Shown here piece after piece: positions 1 to 10,696 of a DNA stretch of 64,000 nucleotides. The notes below the pieces were generated by a model that was not told the origin of the DNA, did no database searches, and was given only the letters and a program-made list of their open reading frames with translations. The number at the start of each line of letters is the position of its first letter. Positions within the stretch are counted from its first letter, which is position 1. The translations under genes were made by a program, and so were the position numbers. The DNA is from Semisulcospira habei (Eukaryota; Mollusca; Gastropoda; Semisulcospiridae): positions 131,831,290 to 131,895,289 of the forward strand of contig BTPG01000005.1 of NCBI GenBank assembly GCA_036245525.1, in the 5' to 3' direction.

Positions 1-390
1 ACAGCCTTAAGGGAAAGTTCAAAGCCAGAAACCGATCCAGCGTTATTAGAAAGATCACAAACACAGCCGATACTTCGCTTGACAATAGGCACACAAACCC
101 GGCAACTCTGCATGACACACTTTGTCGCCAAGAGTTGTCTTCCCATAAGTACGTGCCCTGATAGACGGTCGGCTATACTGATAATGGCCAGGGACACTCC
201 CACGAGAATGTCCGCCACGGAGAGATGGGTGATGAAAACAGCGTTCCCAGATTTACCCTTTGTGTTACAGCTGATTGCGGTGTTCAGACAAAACACATGA
301 ATGGCAGACGATGTCGACTCAGCGCGTAGATTTCGTCTGACTATGAAGACATCAGTGCATTGTATAGCCGTGTGTGTTACTGAGTAAATT
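1..390 (-). pseudogene. GRL101/LGR-type rhodopsin-family GPCR fragment (TM2-TM3), frame-broken
   Basis: The minus strand encodes part of a seven-transmembrane receptor of the leucine-rich-repeat GPCR (relaxin receptor/GRL101) type, which couples extracellular ligands to G proteins at the plasma membrane. The TM2 stretch FITHLSVADILVG is visible near 180-255. In another frame lie an NSWRQSVSCR loop holding the conserved TM3 cysteine, and then LLSSEVSAVF and FLITLDRFLALNFP, the LGR version of the E/DRY end of TM3 (near 1-145). One reading-frame break lies near 145-155, between the two parts. The gene runs off the left edge, and TM1 is not convincingly visible upstream. It may be a pseudogene, or a gene with one base error in the assembly. 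The family assignment is good; the exact receptor is unknown. Confidence 0.68.
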
Positions 391-903
391 CTACTTGTAA
401 CTAGATCACGCATAATTGCGGAAAATGCCAGCAGGTTTGTTTATTTAGTTTTTTTCTCAGGTTGTCGATATCGCCAGCTGACATCCCGTCAATTTCACTT
501 GTTAGTCCAGCGACTCGCACGTTTCCAGGCGTGTTTTCTCCTTTCGTAGGTGTGTATAGGATATAAATTTCGAGCGTTCATAAGAAGTATTCATTACTAC
601 TACACATAAGCAGCTTGTTAATGTTGCAGTATGAGCATATTTCGCGCTTCCGTTTTAACTCACTCCACCCGGATCACCGCGATCCCGGTGATGGCCTGCA
701 CAACGCTTGCACACTGATCACCGCGATCGCGGGTTGTGAAGTTGGCCGCCTTCTACAAGAACTGGGGATTACTGAATACGAAACTAACCTGCCTAGTGTG
801 CAGCTCTGTTTTCGTACAATGACCCTCATTCCTATTTTTATCACTAGGCCTCACAGTTACTGAAGTAGAGCGTGCTTTTCGAACATACTAGCTTTGCTTA
901 CAT

Positions 904-1086
904 TTGCGAAACAACATGGCGTTTCTGTGTGCTTCACTCACCACAAGAGCGCAAAGTAATCGTCAATTTACTGTCAGAGAAGTGATAGAAATCATCCAGA
1001 TTGAGGATTCTGATGCAGAAGAGGCTGCTGAAGACAGTGATAGCGATTTTGAAACAGCAGAGAGTGAGAAGAATGCATCTGATTGA
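904..1086 (+). CDS. Short acidic ORF of unknown function
   Basis: An open frame of 60 codons starting at MRNNMAFL and ending in a run of Asp, Glu and Ser residues (EDSDAEEAAEDSDSDFE). Acidic N-termini of this kind occur in piggyBac-type transposases, but no DDE motif follows, so the family is not assigned. The surroundings (about 1100-1950) are AT-rich with no recognisable gene. It may be a relic of a transposase or a chance ORF. Confidence 0.15.
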   Translation: MRNNMAFLCASLTTRAQSNRQFTVREVIEIIQIEDSDAEEAAEDSDSDFETAESEKNASD

Positions 1087-1959
1087 ACTGTTCGGTGGGT
1101 CACAAGTGAACTGATAACCGATTACACTTGGAAGTGCAGTGTGAAAAATAAGTGGTATCTTTACTATGCTCCAAAATATACATTTTTGGGGTTAGTAACT
1201 CAAAATTTTGTATATGCATGCACCCATTTACTAATCAACTAATCTGAAAATTGTATTTACATTTGTCAGAAAGTTTTTTTTTATGATTTTTTTTCTAACC
1301 CATCGAAACAGCCAGTATACAGAGCATTGCTAACGAAAAAACAGCCAGTGCTGATTGAGTTAAATGAATCATCAAGATCGAGTCTTCTTAAATTTTGGAA
1401 AGGAAAGTATATCAAGCAAATTCATGAATATTAATTTGCTTGTTATACCGCCAATACATGATATCTAATGCATGTGTCATGGAAGGGAAAACTTTATGGA
1501 GTGGGTACATGCAGTGATATCACACTCGGTGGACTTTCATTTGCTTCAAAGTGAAAGGAATGACCAAAACAATCAATGGGGCTGCAAATTCCTGGCTGAT
1601 GAGAAACCATATTCATGTGCAGCGATCGTTTAATATGGCCTAATAAAAAAAATCAAAACTAGCAATACTGTTGCTGCCGGTTAATGGGGCTGCATGTTGG
1701 TGGGCTCTAATCCTTTTTGTTCCACACAGCTGATATAAACATGCAACACGTTCAACAAATGTACAATACCAAGGGATGTGGGGGTGATCTTCGGAAATAT
1801 ACAGTACCTAAGTACTGCATGATACATGTACAATAATGCCATATGAGGGGCTTTTCAGGTAATTTGAGACGAATTGTGTTCTTGCATTTCCACTGAAAAT
1901 ATTCCTCATCACTTAAGAGCAACATATCACGTAAGTCATAGCAAAATATCGTAAACTTT

Positions 1960-2344
1960 TATCCAGCGGTATTTGATATAAAGCATTTTTTCGAAAGTCA
2001 CTTTTGGACATTGCCTCATCGTGCATTTTCGTATTTTGGTCCCATTACATGGAACGCGCTTCCAGCTGACGTGATTCACTCATCATCTCTCTCCATTTTT
2101 AAATCCAAGCTTAAAACACACCTTTTTTCTGTTGCATATACTTAAAAACCATTTCGTCTGCCGGCTCATCATGTGTGCGTGTGTGTATGTGTGTGTGAGA
2201 GAGAGTTTTCTGCTCCTTGTAAATCAATGTATGTTTGTCATTTTGTTGTTGTATGTGTTTGTTTTTGTATTTTGCTTTGTGTTTAATTACTGTGATTGTA
2301 AAACGCATAGAGCACCTTGGTGATTAGGCGCTATACAAATTACC

Positions 2345-2385
<41 letters not shown>
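1960..2385 (+). mobile_element. 3' end of a CR1/L2-like LINE with ATT-repeat tail
   Basis: The plus strand reads like the last residues of a non-LTR reverse transcriptase: a WNALPADVIHSSSL-type stretch near 2050-2085 followed by FKSKLKTHLF near 2097-2130. This is followed by a 3' UTR and a motif with AGGCGCTATACAAATTA just before the (ATT)n tail at about 2343-2382. That combination is typical of many invertebrate LINE 3' ends. The rest of the element is missing (5' truncation). A GT-rich stretch at 2170-2200 lies inside the UTR. Confidence 0.6.
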
Positions 2386-3059
2386 AACATGGCGCAAAAC
2401 TAAACGTTTTTTTATATTTTTTTATTAGTAGCCTTTGCCGTAGAAAGCGTTGCACTCAAAACGTAGGCGGCGCTTGTTACTGGCCGCTTGGCATATTGTC
2501 CCATCAAAACCAACAGTTGGTAGGCGGATGACACATTTTTCTTCAGACGTTTCTGGCTTGAAATGAAATGAAATGAAACTTTATTTTCCAAGATAAAAGA
2601 ATAGGTGCGCAGACCTGTTTTCATTCTTGTCCTTGCTACACACAAAATAACGTATACAAAATCTCTCTCCAGGCTTCACCACACACACGCGCGCGCCCGT
2701 GTGCAATTGCCGCGTGCACAGGTTTGTGCCAGATTAGCTTGCAGCCTAAAGGCGCCAAGCCACGCCTGCACAACCCTCCACACACACACACACACACAGC
2801 CAGCGCTCACATACTATAGTTGTCATTACATATATCATGTACACATACATTGCTATCGTGACTTAAAACTATACATTGTCTAATATCACCGGGCAATGTG
2901 TCCAAAGACGTTAAATAAAATCCTGACGCCTAAAACTATATTACAGCAATAATTGTTTTAAAAATGTAAAGAGCATAACGGATTTTGTACATGAAACCGC
3001 TATTGTTCTCATCATGAAAATCAACACGGCTCGCTCCAACAAACACACATACACACACG

Positions 3060-3094
3060 CGCGCGCGTGTGCAAGCACGTACTGATTCGCTCGT

Positions 3095-3152
<58 letters not shown>
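3060..3152. repeat. (CA)n microsatellite
   Basis: A near-perfect CA dinucleotide run from about 3094 to 3151, preceded by a CG/CA-rich stretch. Further CA-rich and C-rich tracts follow at 3150-3180 and 3310-3360. Long open frames here are low-complexity artefacts of the repeat. Confidence 0.95.
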
Positions 3153-3689
3153 GCACACACTCAGACAACACAAACACACACATAGCATAACATCCTGTAT
3201 AGGTTTGAACCTTAAAGATATCAGCGGAAAAGTGTATATCGGGCCATATGAGGTCCAGCTGACAACACAACCCACAGGCGCTCGAGTCACGCTGATACAA
3301 TGCGATAGCCCCCCCCCCCCCCTCCCCCACAAACACACACACCCCACCCCCTCCCCCGCTAAAACCGCACAAAGCCAGCTGTTATAGTCTACAATAAGAG
3401 TAATCTTACAGTGCGCAACCGTCGTGCGCGCGGGCCGACGCGAAGAAACTGCACCACAGCCACGCGGCGCGAGCGCGAGCGTTTATGTCTCAACTGTGTC
3501 TATCGACGGCATCCCGTCTGGCCAGCCGAGTCCATGGGGTCATGGATATTACATAGTGCGGCTTGCTGGAATGCCAGCGGCATATTACACGCGTTCATAA
3601 ATGTTACAAGAGAATGCAGACTATCCGTGAAATGACGCACAGGGCATGGGGCGCTACATGTAAAAATAAAAATAAAAAAATAAAAATTA

Positions 3690-4110
3690 AGTTTTGCCTA
3701 GATGTTTCAGCAGCTTGGTCTTGTAAGTTTTAAGCGATGGCGCGGCTCTAACATCCGCAGGAATAGAGTTCCATAACTTTGTCCAGGCGAGGCATTGGTA
3801 CTACAAGATTGTTCCCTGGTGTTCGACTAGACCTCGTAGCAGCAAAGTGGAACAAACTATTGAGATATGCTGGTGTTCTGAGAGGGTGATTTTGCGCATG
3901 AGCACCAGCTTATTATACATAAACTGTTTTTCAAGTGGCAAAATGTCTAACAGCTTGAACTTGTTGTCAGTACTAATGACTTCCGAGGGTCTGTCAACAA
4001 TTAGTTTAATGGCTCTCCTTAAATGTGAGCAAGGGAAAAGAGCAAAAAGACGAAATTTGAAATAAAAAGTTAACTCTTCGTGTCCTGGCAGTCCTCGACG
4101 AAGAACCAAG
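3690..4110 (-). pseudogene. Non-LTR reverse transcriptase C-terminal fragment
   Basis: The minus strand holds a stretch with LLDILPLEKQFMYNKLVLMRK near 3900-3960, matching the thumb/C-terminal region of LINE reverse transcriptases (the 'L-x-L-P-L-x-x-R-x-x-x-N-K' pattern). Downstream in broken frames are SLFHFAATRSSR-like and NNLVVP-like pieces. There is no catalytic core, and stops and frame breaks are present. This is a dead remnant unrelated in strand to the neighbouring LINE fragments. Confidence 0.55.
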
Positions 4111-4383
4111 ATTTGGCCTTACTGAGATTGCTGAACGTGACATGTTGCCGTACATTCGTCATCTGTTTGCAGCGCCTTGGCCAAAGAGCTAATTAGCAGC
4201 AGGAATGTCTTTACGCGTGGGTCCCGCATTTTCTTTTCCCTTGACAATAAGAGGAGTAGGGTGCGTTTTGCAAAAATTGCCTACACAAGTTCAAACATTG
4301 TGACCCAAGACGCTTAAATGAGATAGTTACATGCATTTAGTTTTGGACGATAATTTTGAGCTCAACAGAAAGGTCCAGAATAT

Positions 4384-5318
4384 GACCAGGGTGCACAGAG
4401 GAGAAGTGATTCTATCAACTCTTCCGGGAGCCCAGTCTCATCTCCTCAGCCCCTGGTGATTGACGGCACTATTGTCACTCGCACAGATGTTTACAAATAC
4501 CTAGGGACCTTGATTGATTCCCGGCTATCCTTCACCGACAACACAGACCTTATCTTCAAGAAAGCCCACGGGAGACTGTATATGCTGTGCAAACCGCTCC
4601 TTTGATGTGAGCCCCAAAATCCTCAGGCAGTTCTACCTCTGTTTTATAGAAAACGTTCTCCTTTGTCTCATGGTTCGGCTCCCTGGGCGAGAAGAACTTG
4701 AGGCATCTGAACAAGATAGTCAGGCTTAGTGAGAAAATCTTTGGGGGCAGGTTAGAGAGCTTGACGGCCTCGACAGGACGAGAATGATACGTAAGGGCCT
4801 GATGCTGACAGCCGATACTTCTCACTGCCTTTCTAAGCACCTTCAAAAGCTCCCGTCTGGCCGTAGGTTCAAAGCTCCTCTTGTTAAAACCAAACGCTAC
4901 AAGGGCAGCTTTGTACCCTCGAATATCCGTCTTCTAAATGAGGAGTGCGTTGACTAGCGTATCTCTCTCTCCCTGTTGACGGTGTCGAGGAACTTGCACC
5001 TCAGAATGTCGCAGTGGCATCTTGCAAGTGCCAGACTTACTTACTATACCACTGACACTGTGGTCATGTGGTAGGTTGAGTTGGTTTTGTTGTTGTTGTT
5101 GTTTTTGTCGCACGAGGGGGTGGGGGGGGGGGGGGAGGGCCAGGAGATGGATGAGATACTGAGAAGTGTGTGAGATATTTAATTTTATCATTGTGATAAT
5201 GTGGCTGAAATCGTACGCGCGCCTGTGTCTTTCGCTGTTTTAGGATACTGATCCCAACGAAAGAAAATTTGTCGGCCAGACTGACACAATAACGTTTTTG
5301 AATCTTGAATCTTGAACT
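4384..5318 (+). pseudogene. Rex1/CR1-like LINE 3' fragment
   Basis: The plus strand encodes the end of a LINE reverse transcriptase: KYLGTLIDSRLSFTDN near 4495-4545, the usual 'YLG-x-x-ID' motif after the catalytic core, then an LPSGRRFKAPL stretch near 4850-4885 and SNIRLLNEE before a stop near 4957. Several frame breaks lie between. A 3' UTR with a G-run at about 5117-5136 follows and ends in a TTGAATC-type tandem at about 5298-5318, a common LINE tail. The 5' part is absent. Confidence 0.6.
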
Positions 5319-5554
5319 CCACTAGAACACAAGTCTTAGTTGTGAGAATACCGTCAAAACAATTATCGAGTATCAAAACAACTGAAAACACCCTCTTGTT
5401 CTTCAAATGCAAACCAATGAAAACCTGTACGCATTTATCACATTCAACTCATTCAAGAGGGCCCTGCATCAATAGCTACGAAGGTGGTTATAGCGATGCC
5501 GCTGCCTACGCCCTACTACATTTGCACGGCAACTGATGCGGGGCCCCAAGAATG

Positions 5555-5715
5555 AGTTAACAGATTCAGCTGTGACACGTACACTGCGACAGGAGATGAT
5601 CGACCGAGATTGTTCAAGGGTGATGCTAGAGTAACTTGGCGCCTGTAGGCGCCAAGCTACTCTGACACCTCCCTTGAACTATCGTGGTCGATTCTCCTCA
5701 ACGTGCATTCATATT
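5555..5715. mobile_element. Degraded palindromic MITE copy (TTGGCGCC family)
   Basis: This copy has a centre of the form TTGGCGCC-tg-taGGCGCCAA (about 5637-5655), arms that read as CAAGGGT..CTAGAGTA and the complement, and outer GACAGGAGATGATCGACC / GGTCGATTCTCCT segments. It matches the other copies listed in this window at 8545, 19472, 21312, 23745 and 49036. The terminal sequences are eroded. Confidence 0.6.
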
Positions 5716-5870
5716 GGCACGGGCGGTGCCCGAATTGCGTGTCGCCTCTGGGAACCGGGCGTTTCTCAGCATCTTTGAAATATTAATTGTCGAGCTGTCT
5801 CATGAGCTTGTATGTGATCTTCGAAAAACAAGTCCCGACTTTGGGAATTCTGACATCTTGGCTATGCATG

Positions 5871-7243
5871 TTACGAACTGACGTTGTCGCTGTGAATTTT
5901 CAAGTAATTAGAAGAGCGTCGGTGATTTGGCAAGAACTGTGCCTTCTCTTCGTGTTTTGGAGCAATGTTCTCAAGCAAGCCGTTACACAATTTTGGAAAT
6001 AGTTCGCTCGATTCGGACACCTCCTCCAAATCTATTTCATCGTACATGTTTGTTATATCACAAGACACGACTGTAATGTCTGAAGATACGTGTGACGGCG
6101 AAGATAGCGCTGAACGTCCAGGAAGGTGTGATTTGCGTAAGAACATTGGTTCGTCTTTTGAGCGATCAGATTTCAAAGCGACATTTTTTCTTTCCTGAGA
6201 ATCTGATGTCGGGGTACCGTCCCCGATATCCAGAGATTTGTCTGTTATGTCATTTTGACTTTTTTCGACATCCTTGCAGAAGCATGCAATGGTCCTATCG
6301 CCTGAAAACACGTGATTTGGAGTCTGTGTCCAAGGACGTCTGCAACCCGTACCCCTTCCATTGTGGACACTTTCACTGTCTGTGCAGCCCCGCGTTGCTT
6401 CCTCTGCCAGTCTGACGTTATTATGTTCAGTCTGACTAGGTTTAGAAACACAGTCACTAACGACACCAGGTCCTGGAAACAGTGTTTCACTTAGGTTCCA
6501 CAAACTATCTGCATTTTCACCAAGACTCTGATTATCAAGATTTTGCTGCTGTTGTGTTTCACAATGCTCTTGCGGTTTCACAGGATGAGTTTTCACAGAA
6601 TGATTGGTGCTTAACGTTTCATTGAGATTTCCATTTTCGAGGTCAGCCACTTCATCGACCTGACTTGCTGAAGGGGGTTCATTGTGTCCTGATGAGCATG
6701 TCTGAAGAGTCTGTGCTGTCAGTGTACGGGGTGTCAACAGACTGATATCAAAGCTCCTGCTGGCAATCAAAACGAGTTTGTCATCATCGACGTGCATAGG
6801 CCAGTTTTCCAGATCCTCCAGACATTCCTTCTCCATCTCTTTTGCTTCCTGTTTGTCCTCTTTATCACCCCCTATTATAATATGTTCATCTTTATCAAGT
6901 TCTTCTGCAATTCCAGCTGGACCAACGGCCCTAACTTTCCCTACCTCTTGATCATGGTTTGTATCAAGCCTATCAGATGCTTGCGATTCAGAATTGTCCC
7001 ACGAAGAGGCTGACAATTCTGAGTCGTAAGCATACGGTAGATAATCATCGTCTTCGTCAGTATCCTGTCCATCCTGTGAACTCTCCTCTTCGCTCCTTTC
7101 AGTACTTTCTTCGTCGTCGTCCTCTCTCGTGTGACCGTCAATGTGAAGTGGTATCGGCGCCAAGGCGTAGCGGGTGGGAACTTTAGGCTCACAACAGACC
7201 CCAGCATCACCTAAACAAGGACTTGTGGAGACCAATGCTGCCG
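5871..7243 (-). CDS. Last exon: acidic cytoplasmic tail of a single-pass receptor-like protein
   Basis: An uninterrupted frame of about 457 codons, much longer than chance allows, ending in a TAA at 5873-5871. A convincing 3' splice site (TTATATTTTCAG) ends at 7244, so the exon enters in phase 1. That matches the phase-1 exit of the exon at 20083-19948. The product is very acidic (runs of E/D near residues 25-60), Ser/Thr/Asn-rich and without globular-domain motifs. It carries possible signalling tyrosines (YLPYAYDSE near residue 65, NMYDEIDLEE near residue 400). No SEFIR, TIR or kinase domain is seen. Inference: the cytoplasmic, largely disordered tail of a cytokine-receptor-like protein whose ectodomain exons lie at 24.5-49.5 kb. 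A direct link to those exons needs transcript data. Confidence 0.6.
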
Positions 7244-7414
7244 CTGAAAATATAAGCTCCAACTAAGTTTATGGTATAACAAGAAAGGCAAAGCCATTAT
7301 CGCTCACGTGTATAACCTATTTACATATATGTGACCTTTGTGACAATAAGTAAAGGGCTGACTTCTGCACCAGCAAAATTCATGTTTTCTCAAAATGTAA
7401 GCATTTTTCGAACA

Positions 7415-7445
7415 TCTGTCAACCCCCCCCCCCCCCCCCCCCCCC
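7415..7445. repeat. Poly-C tract
   Basis: A run of about 22 C ends at 7445, directly before the tandem repeat. Similar G runs are at 5117-5136 and 8750-8767. Tract lengths of this kind are unreliable in assemblies. Confidence 0.9.
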
Positions 7446-8320
7446 GTGACCCTTGACCTTAGCGATGAGTCGATTAAACTAGTATGCATAGAAGCTACCT
7501 TTGTGCCAAATTTTATTGAACAATTTGCAAAAATGTTGATAATACAATGTTCCTACAACTGTATCAAAAATTGGCATTTTACACACATTTACCGGCTTCT
7601 TGTGACCCTTGACCTTTCCGAGGGGTTATCCAAATTAGTATTCGTAGATAGGTCTTACCATCAGGTATATCTGTACCAAATTTGGGTTTTAAGTTGTGAA
7701 TAGTATTAAAAAAAAAAAACATCTTTTGTCAAAATATAGCTATTTTGGGTCCATTTCTTGAGCTCTTGTGACCCTTGACCTTTCCAAGAGATAAACCAAA
7801 TTAGTAGGCATAAAACTGTCTTCCCATCAGGTATCTCTGTAGCAAGTTTGGGTTTGAAGTTGTAAATAGTATTTGAGAAAAACAATCTTTTGTCAAAATA
7901 TGGATATTTTGGACCTATTTCCTGAGCACTTGTGACCCTTGACCTTTTTGAGGGATCAACCAAATTAGTATGCATAGATAGGTCTTACCATCAGGTTTAA
8001 TTGCACCAAGTTTGGGTTAGAAGTTGTGAAAAGTATTTGAGAAAAATAAATTATGTCAAAATATAGCTATTTTTTATCTATTTTCTGATCCCCTGTGACC
8101 TTGACCTTTGTGAGAGGTCACTGAAATTGGTATGTTTAGAAAGATCTTGCCACAAAGTATCCTTGGGACAAGTTTGAAAACCATGGCTTGAATAGTCTCA
8201 AAAAAAATGCCAACGTTAAAGTTTACCACTGACGACGGCGGATGGACGACAGACGACAGACGACGGACGACGGACGGACAACCACTGGCACAGAACATAG
8301 ACGCACTTTTGCTTCGCACG
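7446..8320 (+). repeat. Tandem repeat, unit about 165 bp, with a GAC-rich end
   Basis: Five units begin with TGACC(C)TTGACCTT at about 7447, 7602, 7767, 7932 and 8094, so spacing is 155-165 bp. Each unit continues with CAAATTAGTA..CATAGATAGGTCTTACCATCAGGTAT-like sequence and an AT-rich half. The array ends in a GACGGACGAC-type microsatellite at 8228-8280 and TTTTGCTTCGCACGTGAGCC near 8305. Short open frames inside it are repeats of one another and not genes. Confidence 0.85.
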
Positions 8321-8544
8321 TGAGCCAAAAAGGCACTACATCAATAATTTTTTTAAAATCATGTTTGTTTGTCTTGACGACTTGCAAAAATTGCAAGTTG
8401 TTAAGACAAATAAAAATGATGCGCCAAAGTCAGGCTATTGGAAAATATCATCCAAATGAGGCAGCTCTGCGTAAAATGCAAGCATGTAAAAAAGGAAAGA
8501 GGGCGTTCCAAAGTCACACAAAGTGTACATATCGTGGAAAGGTT

Positions 8545-8742
8545 AGCTCATTCAGCCCGACGCACGTATTTCCCAAATTTTTGAGTCGTCATCTAACGAC
8601 TATGCACCTGTTGCAGGAGATGGATCAAACATGATAATTCGACGTTAGTGTCAGATTAGCTTGGCGCCGATAGGCGCCAAACTAATCTGGCACTACCCTT
8701 GAATTACTCCTGCTCTAGTGCGTCAGGGCTGAATGGGCGAAA
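8545..8742. mobile_element. TTAA-type palindromic MITE, copy 2
   Basis: The terminal motif GCTCATTCAGCCCGACGCAC at the left is matched by GTGCGTCAGGGCTGAATGGG at the right. Inside are an unpaired AACGACTATGCACCTG stretch and a large palindrome centred on TTGGCGCC-gata-GGCGCCAA near 8665. The family has no coding capacity and must be moved by a transposase encoded elsewhere. The termini of better copies start with TTAA, the piggyBac-type target. Confidence 0.8.
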
Positions 8743-8859
8743 CAACTGGGGGGGGGGGGGGGGGGGGAACTGAAAGTTTGATCATATGTTTACGAAGGGT
8801 CGATAAAAGAAAATGCAATAGTATGCCGTTCTTGCCAGTTATTTGTTTCTTCAAAAACA

Positions 8860-9012
8860 TTACCGATGACATGACTTTGTGGAAGTGTCTACTACCTACT
8901 TAATTCTAGCCTAAGAGCCCGTTGTGTTACAACACAACCCGGGAGGCACTCGGGGAACCCCGAGGGGACCGAGAGTTGTCTCCCGGTACTGCCCATCCGG
9001 AACCGAGTACCC
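8860..9012 (+). repeat. DIRS left inverted terminal repeat
   Basis: It starts at TTACCGATGACATGACTTTG and includes an internal palindrome GTTGTGTTACAACACAAC near 8920-8937. It is inverted at 19093-19242 with only scattered mismatches. No target duplication flanks the element, as expected for tyrosine-recombinase integration. Confidence 0.85.
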
Positions 9013-10095
9013 ATCCCCAGTCAGTCTACTTAGGCTCACTCTGTTCAGACGTGTTGCTCTAGCCTACGGACTTTCGGATTTTTCGACCGGTTCGCGGGTT
9101 TTACGGACTTATACTTCGCTTCGATTCGTCGGCCCTGCCTGTGCAACTGCGTGGCTCTCTCGTCCCCACTTTGTTGGCGGCTGCCCTCTTCGGTTTCTTG
9201 TGTGCCTGGGCTGTGCGGTGAGCTTCGCCGGGTCTTAGCCCGGTCGTGCCAGGCGGTTTTGGACTTCTCCCCCCGTTCCCCTTCGGCGGAGAGGTAAGGT
9301 AGCTGGGTTGGCCCTCGGCCGGTTCCCGGGCTGGGCACTGGTTTGAGCAGGTACGAAGTTGTCGTCTTCTTCTCGCTGTAGTTTGCGCGCCAAATTTCGC
9401 AACTCTTAGCTTGGCGGGGCCCCTCGCGCCCGCGCCCACTCACCTTCGGTGTATTGTTGCGACGCTTACCTACGCAATTGTACCTTGGGTGGTTGGAGAA
9501 TTTTCTTACTCCATGGCTTGATTAGCTTGACGGGGCAGCTTGTGTCACGCCTTGTCGACATTGCGTAGTATTGTTCTGTGCCAGCACCTGTTTCATGCCT
9601 ATTCTTGTCATCACATGCTTGAGTGGTTGTATAGAATAAGAGTGATAATTGCGATAATTTTAGTGTGCTGATCTTGTGATGGTTAATGAATTCAAGCACA
9701 CACTCACAACTCGCATACGCATGCGTACGCTGTAGACAAGTACTCACGTACCAAAAAGAGTGAATATACATTACGACGGTCAGCTTGGGGTTTTTTACTC
9801 TCCTTGGATGGGCAGGCCCCACGTGCCATGTCCCCATTAAGTGGTGATGTTACTGTCCCAGATGTTATTCTTGCCGTTGCTTATCATCTCGTGTTGAGTT
9901 GTTGTACAGCATGCATCCGGTGATAATTTATCCGCACGCGGTCGCCGTTTTAGTAATAATGTTTTTTGGCCTGACGCTTGTGTCATGCCGGGTTCTGTCG
10001 TGACATGTTTTGAATTTTGGTACATGTGTTGTATGCTCGCCTTAGCGCTTGACGGCAGTGAGCCAACCTCATTACTGCACCACTAGCGTGCAGGC
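9013..10095. other. 5' interior of DIRS-like element, no recognisable gene
   Basis: GC-rich to about 9450, then mixed composition, between the left inverted repeat and the nested LINE. No open frame here shows a known domain. A gag-like ORF is expected at this position in DIRS elements but cannot be recognised. Confidence 0.4.
10085..10095. repeat. 11-bp target site duplication of nested LINE (left copy)
   Basis: AGCGTGCAGGC here is repeated exactly at 13950-13960. The two copies bracket the LINE and define its ends at 10096 and 13949. Confidence 0.8.
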
Positions 10096-10099
10096 AGAC

Positions 10100-10160
10100 G
10101 GGGAAGTGGCGCAGTGGTTAAGGCGTCTGCCTCCAATGCCAAAGGTGCGAGGTTCGAGGT
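10100..10160 (+). promoter_or_regulatory. tRNA-like segment with A box and B box at the LINE 5' end
   Basis: The sequence has TGGCGCAGTGGTTAAGGCG, close to an RNA polymerase III A box. About 30 bp later comes GCGAGGTTCGAGG, close to the B box GGTTCGANNCC. No full tRNA cloverleaf is formed. Such heads are typical of tRNA-derived SINEs. Here it lies just inside the 5' end of a LINE copy, so it may serve as a pol III promoter or be a captured SINE head. Confidence 0.5.
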
Positions 10161-10696
10161 GTCTCCGGGGAAGGCTTTTGAGCCAGAGACTAAGACAAGG
10201 ACAGTCTGATATAAAACCTACGACCCGAGGACCTCGATGCCACCGTCCCAGCTTGCTAGGCCATGGCAAACGAACCAAGGGTTTAAAGGGTGGGGCCAGT
10301 ACTGCGCACACTGCACTCCACCAAAAAGCTCCACCGCGCAGGCTTTAGGAAACGCCCACGGATTATGACACTGAACTTTCCAAGTCCTGTAGCGATGGGC
10401 AAGGGGCAAAACGGCAGGTGAAAGATGTCACTGGAAGCCGCAGTCTCAAACCTGCATGCAGGCGGTTCAGGATATTGGTCGCCTGATGTTGACCTGGGGA
10501 TGACAACGTCACTCGGCACACCCTGAACGACCAAGCAGCCTTCTCTAGGGACAGCACTGCTTGCTCCACACGGAGAGGGGCCTAGAAAAGGTGGCCTAAC
10601 CAAAGCTCATCCCCTCGTAACCCAGTTGGCTAGCCGCGGTCAACGGGCATCTTCTCATGCGGTCAGAAAACAAGAAAAAACAATGGATCCACTCTC

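Noticed and set aside
2936..3387. Long open frames across the (CA)n repeat on both strands
   Set aside because: Open only because of the dinucleotide repeat; His-Thr and Cys-Val strings with no domain.
9045..9443. Basic Arg/Gly-rich frames of 112-132 codons on the minus strand
   Set aside because: GC-rich DIRS interior; two overlapping frames, no motif, and opposite to the DIRS sense strand.
10100..10175. A functional tRNA gene
   Set aside because: A and B boxes are present but acceptor and anticodon stems do not pair; fits a tRNA-derived retroposon head instead.
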